A stretch of 28,824 nt of DNA. Origin: Eimeria necatrix (taxonomy: Eukaryota > Apicomplexa > Conoidasida > Eucoccidiorida > Eimeriidae). Where the stretch lies: positions 20,001 through 48,824 of the forward strand of contig NW_013652924.1 in NCBI RefSeq assembly GCF_000499385.1. Reading direction: 5' to 3'. The translations under genes and the position numbers were made by a program. Positions 22,604 to 28,824 of this stretch are shown here, one piece after another. Position 1 is the stretch's first letter; each line of letters begins with the position of its first letter. The notes beneath the pieces were generated by a model that was given only the letters and a program-made list of their open reading frames with translations, did no database searches and was not told where the DNA came from.

Positions 22604-23035
22604 AAGAAGTGGTTTAGATAGCTTACAGCTGTAGTGTCGATCTTGGGGTGCAGCTGTGCCGAGGGTTTGCTGCTTAGTGGCGTACGAAGTTTAGCGCTGC
22701 CTTGCTGCTGCTGACTAGCTGCTGCTTTCCTCCTTGCTGCTGCCAGGCTGCAGCTGCTGTCGTAGTTGCTGCTGCGTAGCCGCTCTCTTATGCTTGCTGC
22801 CGTTGCTGCTGCTGCATACTGTCTTGTAACTGGCTACAGAGGACTGCTAGTGTCCTTTGGAAGACTGTGGGGTGCAGTTATAATCAGAAATTTTGTCTGC
22901 ACGGACAGCTTAGCGCTAAGAAGAAACAAAAGCGAAGCTGCTGCAGCAGTTGCTGCAGTAGTTGCTATAGTTGTTGCTGCACTAAACGCGCGAGATCCAC
23001 TGCAGCAGCTGCTGCGGCAGTTTCGCGGCATCAGC

Positions 23036-23210
23036 TGCGGCACTTGGCACTTAAGCAGCAGTAGCTGCAGCAGCAGTAGTTGCAGCAGAAGTCGCTGCTG
23101 CAGCAGTATGCAGCAGTAGCTGCGGCAGCTGTAGCTGCAGCAGCAGTAGCTGCAGCAGAAGTCGCTGCTGCAGCAGTGGCTGCGTCAGTTGTGCAGCAGC
23201 TGCTGCAGCA
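23036..23210. repeat. Imperfect GTAGCTGCAGCAGCA repeat
   Basis: CAGCAGTAGCTGCAGCAG and AGTCGCTGCTGCAGCAGT blocks recur with about 15- to 80-base spacing just beyond the PheRS beta stop. No coding signal. Confidence 0.75.
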
Positions 23211-23232
23211 CCAGAGCAGCAGACTTTTGACC

Positions 23233-23399
23233 TCAGGCAAATATGAGGTCTGTCTCTGGCAGCCATTGCAAGAAGGGCTCCAGTGTGAACTCCACAAGGG
23301 AAACTGCAGCAAGAAAGACGCAGCAGCAACAAGAAGCAGCAGCAAAATGACACCAGAAACTCAATCTTCTCAGCCTGCGCACTTCCTCTTCACTGCCTC

Positions 23400-23430
<31 letters not shown>

Positions 23431-23607
23431 CTCTAGCAGCAGCAGCAGAAGCTTCTGGCAGCAAAAAGCAACTCCAGCGCAGCGCAGCAGCAGAATGTTT
23501 CTCACCAGGAACAGCAAGGCCAAAGGCGCGGAGGCAGTCGACGTGCAGAGTGCCCATGTGGCCCAGAGTGAGGCAGTCGGGGTCTGCTGCGTGGGTGGCG
23601 CCATTCG

Positions 23608-23651
<44 letters not shown>

Positions 23652-23971
23652 GCGGCTGCTTCTGTTCGCTTGAACGTAGCCCCGCGCTCCTTGAAGGTCC
23701 GGCGGCTCACAGAGATCTCCACCTGGCGGCCGGGCAAAAACGTCGGCACTGCAGAGCCCCACAGCAGACACACTCGCAGAAGCTGCAGCAGCAGCAGCAG
23801 CAGGCAGCAGGCAGCAGCAGTACAAAGGCCGAGAAAGCAGCAAGTGCTGCATGCAAAGATGCTAGAACTCGCCCAAGTCCCCCTAGAGAATTTTCTGAAA
23901 AGAAGAAGGGAGCAGCACTGAGGCAGCAAAGGGCGGAGAACCCAGGCAGGCAGCAAAGGATAGCCAGCAGC

Positions 23972-24002
<31 letters not shown>

Positions 24003-25919
24003 GCGAAGCCTCACGCTGCGTAGGCTTCAGAGAGAAAATGCGCATGTTTTCAAAAGTCTTGAGGGCCTCCTGCTGCTCCTCGCGGCCAGCAGCAACTGCT
24101 GCTTGTCTTTCAGCCACCACGTAATCTCCTATAAGCCCCATGGCCTCTAGCGCCGCGTCCAGCAGCCCGTGCACTTCCTGCGCACACGAGCTGCCTAAAC
24201 CCTAAACCCTAAACCCTAAACCCTAAACCCTAAACCCTTAGCCCTAAACCCTAGACCTTAAGTCCTTGACCCTAAAGCATCGGAGAGGCACTGCCAGCAA
24301 ACGCCACCCGCCACACTCTCAAAAAGAAGCCAGCTGAGGAAGCAGCAGCAGCAACAGCAGCAGCAGCAGCTGCAGCAGCAGCAGCAGCGCACAGACGCTG
24401 CTGCCAAGAGGCCCACCTCCAGGCCGCTTCCGTGTTCGTCAGCAAAGGCGGCGCTGCAGTACAGCAAGTTGCGGCTGCCAGTCTCTGTTCTATCGTCCCT
24501 AATCACCACGTCTCCGATCTGAGGCAACACAGAAAAGGCCCAGCTAGCCAGCCAGCTAGCTAGCTAGCTAGCCAACTGCCTGGCTAGCTAGCCATGCCGT
24601 GGCCACAGGGCTTCGGGGGCAGCCGCAGCTCAGCTCTATTACCCTCCCTGCTCTGGCCACTGGCCAGCTAGCTAGCCAGCTAGCTAGCCAGCCAGCTAGC
24701 TAGCTAGCTAGCTAGCTAGCTAGCTAGCTAGCTAGCTAGCTAGCTAGCGAGTTCACGCCGAGCTAACCTCGAAGAGGCGAATGGGCATCTCCCTGCGGCC
24801 GATGTTGGTGGCGAGAGACTTGAGAAGTCCCGAAAGCAACTGAGTCCTCGTCTCTGTGAGTTCCCGTGTCTTTGCGTTCGACAGCAGCACGGGCATGCCT
24901 CCCCACTGGTGCTGCAGCAAGCAGCAGCAAGCGCAGCCAGCAGCAGGTCATTTGCTGCGCGGCTGCCCGGCCATGCAGCAGCAGCAGCACCTCCAAAGCG
25001 AAGCAGCAGCGACAGCAGCAGCAGCAGCAGCAGCAGCAGCACGGGCACTCGCACTGCCACTATGACCAGCGCAGCCGAGCACCGCACATTCCCTGCGCAG
25101 CTGCTCCGCCCTACGCAGCAGCAGCAGCAGCGCAGCAGCAGCAGCAGCAGCAGCAGCAGCGCACTTCGAGGGGGTCGAAGTGGGGCGTGGGCTGGTTGGC
25201 CGGGTAGAGGGGCTTCTTGAGGGCCTCTGCGTTTTCCTCTTGGCTGCAAAGGGCGAAAGTGAGGCACTCAGTGAATCCCAAAGAAACCAACAAAGTCCTC
25301 AAACTTTGCTTCAGCAGCGAGCGAGGGTTGCAGGCCAGCTTCGGGGCCACTGTTATTGGGATCGTCTCAAAACCGATCCCAATCGCCACGTCCTCAGCCA
25401 CGTCCACCTCGTGCATCACATCTGCAGCAACAACAACCCCACAACCAGCCCCGGGGCCCCCTAAACCTCTAGCCCACAAGGCCCAGCTACCCGGGGGGCC
25501 CCCTGGGGGCCCCCTGGGGCCCCTGGGGGCCCCCCTGGGGCCCCTTGGGGCCCCGTGGGGCCCCTGGATGCAGCAGCTCTGGCGTGTTCTGTTGACTGGG
25601 GGCCCCCGCTGTTGTTGCCCCGGGCCCTCAGCAGCTGGCGCTCGAGCAAGCCCTGCCCCCCAAACGCTAAACCCTAAACCCTAAACCCTAAACCCTAAAC
25701 CCTAAACCCTCGAAACCCTACCTGTGCGGGTGGGAGGCACAGAGACCAGGAGGCTTTCGCGCTCGTCCTGAGGGTCTGGGCGAGCCGGCAGCATCAGCCG
25801 ATGCAGCTGCTGCGCTGCTTCTGCTGCTGCTAAGTTTTGGAGGCCACAAATGCGCCGCACTGTAGACATCTGGACCTTCATTTCGCGCCTAAGAAGCAGC
25901 AAAAAGCCCACATCCGCAG

Positions 25920-25961
<42 letters not shown>

Positions 25962-26092
25962 CGTAATTCTGGGTTTCACACGGGAGTGGTTGTGTGTCTG
26001 TGTCTGTGTCACCATTTGTCTTTGTCTCTCTGCTGCGGCGCGGGCCTAGCTGTGGGCTCCACCGCAGCCACCGCTGCCGCTGCTGCTGCTGC

Positions 26093-26128
<36 letters not shown>

Positions 26129-26647
26129 GCTGCGGCCTCACGTGTCCAGGCAAGGAGTCACCAGCTCGCGGCCCTCCGCCTCGTAAACCACTCGCACTGG
26201 CTCCACAGCAAAAGGCTCTTCGCAGTACTCCGCCAGCATCGCCACCACCGTGTTCAGTGCCACTTGGCCCTTGTTCTCCTCCACCTGCAGCAGCAGCAGC
26301 AGCAGCAGCAGCAGCACAGGCAGCAGCAGCAGCACAGGCAGCAGCAGCAGGAAGCGGTTCAGGGCTCTGCGAAGGGGTGTTTGTGTGGAACTACGTGGCT
26401 CCAATTCGCTCTCCCTCTAGCCAGCTAGCCAGCTAGCTAGCCAGCTAGCCAGCTAGCTAGCCAGCTAGCTAGCCAGCTACTCAAAGCCATACATAATGGG
26501 AGCCGTATGGCTATTCTCTTAGCTGCACAGCTAGCTAGCTAAATGCAGACCAACAGCCACCAGAGCCCAGAATGACTCTGCATGCAGCTAGAGAGGGTTT
26601 CTCGGGGCTGCATGCAGGTTTGTGGCTAGCCGGCTGTGGGCACCCCA

Positions 26648-26685
<38 letters not shown>

Positions 26686-26857
26686 AGCCTTCGGGCCCCG
26701 GGTCTCACCGAAGTGCAGTCAATGAAAATGTCTCTGGAGTCCGCCGTCAGTTTGCAGCCCTCGGCGTTGATGAGGGGAGGCATAGAAAGGACTTGGCCTT
26801 TTGAGTCTTTCAAAAGGTAGAGTCGGGGCTGGCCCTCCAGCATGTGCAGGTATTGCT

Positions 26858-26893
<36 letters not shown>

Positions 26894-26951
26894 GCCGTTC
26901 ACAAGAGGCCGCAACTCTCCCCAGGCCCGCGCCTTCTGCTGCTGCTGCTCG

Positions 26952-26982
<31 letters not shown>

Positions 26983-28533
26983 GCCAGAGGGCAGCCAATG
27001 GGCCCGCATAAAAACGGAGGCAGCAGCAGCAAAGGGCAAAAGCATGCAGCAGCAGCAGCAGCAAAGGGCAAAAGCATGCAGCAGCAGCAGCAAAGTGCAG
27101 AAAATGTGCAGCACGGGAGACAGCCACAATAGAGACACAAAAGGAGACAAAGTGCTGCAGGGTCCACAGGAAACAGGGAGACAAGCAGCAGCAAAAGGGC
27201 CCCAGCAGCAGCAGCCAACAGCAAACAGCCCCAGGGGCCCAAGCCTGCAGCTCAGCAGGCTCCCTGGGGGCCCCACCAAGGGCACTGCCAGCCAGACCGG
27301 CCAGGGGGCCCCCAGGGGGCCCCAAGGGTACTGGCAGCCAAAGGGCTCAGGGGGCCCCCAAGGCCACTGGCAACCACAGGGCCCAGGGGCCCCTTGGGGG
27401 CCCCCCAGCCCCTGGAAGCCACAGGGTTAAGGGGCCTCCCAGGGGGCCCCCCAAGCCCCCCCAGGGGGCCCCCCAAGGCACTCCCAGTGGGCCCCCGAAG
27501 GCCCCCCAGGGGCCCCCCAAAGCCCCCCAGGGGAGCCCCGCAAGCCCCCGCATGGGGCCCCCCGGGGCCCCCCCAGGGGGCCCCCGGGGCCCCCCAAGGG
27601 GCCCCCGGGGCCCCCCAGGGGGCCCCCGGGGCCCCTTTGAGAGCGAAAAGAAGTACCTTGAGCTGAGGATGTGCAGCAAAGTGGGCGAGGATTTGGGGGC
27701 CCTTCATGGGGGGCAATTCGCTGCAGCCGAGGGGCTGGAAGAAAACCTCTTGGGGGGGATAAGCCCCATAAGAAAAGGGGGGCTGGAGCAGGGCCAAGTC
27801 GTAAGTGCCTATGGACACGAGGGTGCGGCGCCTGCAGCCGCAAACCCTAAACCCTAAACCCTAAACCCTAAACCTTCGCCCAAACCCTAAACCCTAACCC
27901 CCCACAGCTAACCCTCAACACTCCTCGCCGCAGCACGCCCTGAACCCTTCAGGGCGCAGCTGCAGCAAACCCTAAACCCTTCACGCCCGCAGCCGCAGCA
28001 AACCCTAAACCCTTCACGCCCGCAGCTGCAGCAAACCCTAAACCCTTCACGCCCGCAGCTGCAGCGAACCCTAAACCCTAGGTCTAAAAGCAAGCTCTGG
28101 GCCCTTTAAACTCGACGCCGAACCACCACATTCTCAAAACGCAACTCAAACCCTTCAGGCTCAACTGCCAAGCCCTTAAGACAAACCCTAAACCCTCGAA
28201 ACTAAACTCTACGCCACTGGAACTAAACCCTAAACCCTAAACCCTAATCCCTCCAAATCAAACTCTCGGCAGAGAAACGTGGGAAGCACAAGACGGCCCA
28301 AAGCCTGTCGCCCACAATAATGCCTCCCAAACCCTAAACCCTAAACCCTAAACCCTAAACCCTAAACCCTAAACCCTAAACCCTAAAAGACCCTAAACCC
28401 TAAACCCTAAACCCTACCTGCACAGAGTGTGGTGAAGCTTCTCCTGAAGCTCTATGCAGGACTGGAGGCGCCTGGGGTTAAGGCGAACACCTCGAAGGGC
28501 CGCGCAGGCGATGAAGGGCCGGGGCCCCTGGGC
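23233..28533 (-). CDS. FARSB: Phenylalanyl-tRNA synthetase beta subunit, cytosolic type (N-terminal part outside window)
   Basis: Eleven minus-strand exons: 28533-28418, 27831-27657, 26855-26709, 26284-26142, 25888-25722, 25421-25165, 24911-24768, 24518-24417, 24177-24015, 23748-23506 and 23303-23233 (TGA). All phases agree, giving 575 residues. The subunit pairs with the alpha chain to charge tRNA-Phe; in this family the B3/4 region edits Tyr-tRNA-Phe. Matches to the eukaryotic beta chain: IELQEKLHHTLCRRRTL, LVSIGTYDLALL, GQVLSMPPLINAEG, AMLAEYCEEPFAVEP, VPPTRTDVMHEVDVAEDVA, GFTECLTFALCS, RTQLLSGLLKSLATN, EEVHGLLDAALEAMG and PTFLPGRQVEI. One exon (23748-23506) carries an in-frame poly-Gln insertion of about 13 residues absent from other eukaryotes. 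By comparison with the 589-residue human subunit, about 150 N-terminal residues lie beyond the right edge. Least certain boundaries: donor GTGCGC at 25164 and donor GTGAGG at 24014. Confidence 0.95.
24194..24255 (-). repeat. Telomere-like array in PheRS beta intron 24178-24416
   Basis: About eight AAACCCT units on plus, so TTTAGGG on the gene's sense strand. The array ends 16 bases before the 3' splice site at 24178. Confidence 0.92.
24539..24750. repeat. GCTAGCTA array in PheRS beta intron
   Basis: Two blocks (24539-24593 and 24659-24750) of pure GCTA/GCCA units in intron 24519-24767. The second block comes within 20 bases of donor GTTAGC. Confidence 0.92.
25661..25721 (-). repeat. Telomere-like array abutting a PheRS beta donor
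   Basis: About seven AAACCCT units on plus run up to the 5' splice site of intron 25422-25721. On the sense strand the site reads CAG, then GTAGGGTTTCGAGGG and TTTAGGG units. Confidence 0.93.
25920..25960 (-). repeat. CTG run (sense) upstream of a PheRS beta acceptor
   Basis: About 13 CAG units on plus, CTG on the gene's sense strand, about 35 bases before the acceptor TTCTTAG of exon 25888-25722. Confidence 0.88.
26418..26545. repeat. GCTAGCTAGCC array in PheRS beta intron
   Basis: Units of AGCTAGCC fill about 26418-26478, with a short remnant near 26530, in intron 26285-26708. Same family as in the giant gene. Confidence 0.88.
27200..27640. repeat. GGGGCCCC-rich array in PheRS beta intron
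   Basis: Dense CCCCAGGGGGCCCC units fill the donor half of intron 26856-27656. The frames over it give Gly-Pro-Ala runs only. Confidence 0.9.
27841..28417 (-). repeat. Telomere-like arrays filling PheRS beta intron 27832-28417
   Basis: AAACCCT arrays on plus at 27841-27899, 27967-28080, 28183-28197, 28223-28247 and 28328-28417. The last abuts the donor, whose sense strand reads AG then GTAGGGTTTAGGGTTTAGGG. This is the densest telomere-like region of the window, yet it is internal to a gene. Confidence 0.93.
27951..28082. repeat. 33-base minisatellite mixing CAG and telomere-like units
   Basis: CGCCCGCAGCTGCAGC followed by AAACCCTAAACCCTTCA repeats with an exact 33-base period (starts 27984, 28017, 28050) and a diverged copy before it. 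Confidence 0.9.
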
Positions 28534-28708
28534 CTGCAGGGCAGCAGCAGCGGGGCCCCAGCGGTGCAGCAGCAGCAGCAGCAGCAGCGGCAGCAGCAGC
28601 AGCAGCAGCGGCAGCAGCGAGGCAGCGACAGCTAGCAGGGGCGTGGGATCGCCTCCGAAGGCGACCCCTCTGCAAGAGAGCCAGTGACGCAGAAACGCCT
28701 GGCCAACA

Positions 28709-28711
28709 ACT

Positions 28712-28753
<42 letters not shown>

Positions 28754-28824
28754 CCAGCAGCAGCAGGCCAGCAGCAGCAGGCCAGCAGCAGCAGGCCAGC
28801 AGCAGCAGGCCAGCAGCAGCAGGC
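28709..28824. repeat. CAG run and 14-base minisatellite at the right edge
   Basis: A pure CAG run is followed by AGGCCAGCAGCAGC units with exact 14-base spacing (28751, 28765, 28779, 28793, 28807, 28821), cut by the window edge. It lies upstream of the first visible PheRS beta exon and is probably intronic. Confidence 0.9.

Larger units (their letters stand above)
22400..23232. other. Convergent intergenic region between enolase and PheRS beta
   Basis: 833 bases between two stop codons facing each other, so it holds both 3' ends. Contents: CTG runs (about 22405-22480), an inverted telomere-like element (22576-22603), mixed sequence, and an imperfect GCAGTAGCTGCAGCA repeat (about 22930-23215). 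No gene seen. Confidence 0.8.

Noticed and set aside
27252..27818. Whole minus-strand frame as one protein with a Gly/Pro-rich tail
   Set aside because: Only its first part is PheRS beta. The frame runs past the donor GTACTT (27656) into the GGGGCCCC intron.
27841..28417. A chromosome end, given the many AAACCCT units
   Set aside because: The arrays are broken, short and lie inside an intron of PheRS beta, whose exons continue on both sides.
28620..28690. A further PheRS beta exon after the TTGCAG near 28670 (minus strand)
   Set aside because: No frame matches the expected segment before RPFIACAALRG. It looks intronic.
28709..28824. CRISPR-like array at the right edge
   Set aside because: 14-base units without spacers, in a eukaryotic genome: a minisatellite.

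Overview
The window is nuclear DNA of a coccidian apicomplexan, almost certainly Eimeria. Three things point there: CAG/CTG triplets saturate both exons and introns and give long runs of Gln, Ala and Ser; interstitial telomere-like TTTAGGG/AAACCCT arrays are scattered through it; and the enolase is of apicomplexan type. These repeat classes are known hallmarks of Eimeria genomes. The species cannot be fixed from the sequence alone.

Only three genes are supported, all intron-rich. (1) Positions 1-17982, plus strand: one giant gene of about 17 recognisable exons and roughly 4,300 codons, 5' end outside the window. It belongs to the DUF3638/DUF3645 family of giant eukaryotic proteins. It has a P-loop (GAGKTT), a DEID box, an SGTP motif, an HTTG(Q)DI motif and a QGAFRMRG motif, then a helical region, an EF-hand and a Vps62-like tail. 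From 3262 to the stop all inferred splice phases agree without any frameshift. (2) Positions 20340-22399, plus strand: enolase, complete in four exons, 445 residues. (3) Positions 23233-28533, minus strand: cytosolic-type phenylalanyl-tRNA synthetase beta subunit in eleven exons, N-terminal part outside the right edge. Enolase and PheRS beta converge tail to tail.

Almost everything else is repeat DNA inside introns or between genes. The repeat families are CTG runs, GCTAGCTG arrays, GGGGCCCC arrays, TTTAGGG arrays, an AT-rich island and several minisatellites. In exons the triplet repeat is read as Gln (CAG), Ala (GCA/GCT) or Ser (AGC). The long Leu (CTG) and Cys (TGC) readings lie in introns or in shadow frames.

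The genes have no evident joint pathway: glycolysis, tRNA charging, and an uncharacterised giant ATPase. The most interesting object is the giant gene, whose motifs together look like a SecA/SF2-type translocase core joined to a calcium-binding and Vps62-like tail. The most interesting genome-structure signal is telomere-like arrays that sit in introns, always with TTTAGGG on the sense strand, in three cases at or close to the 5' splice site.
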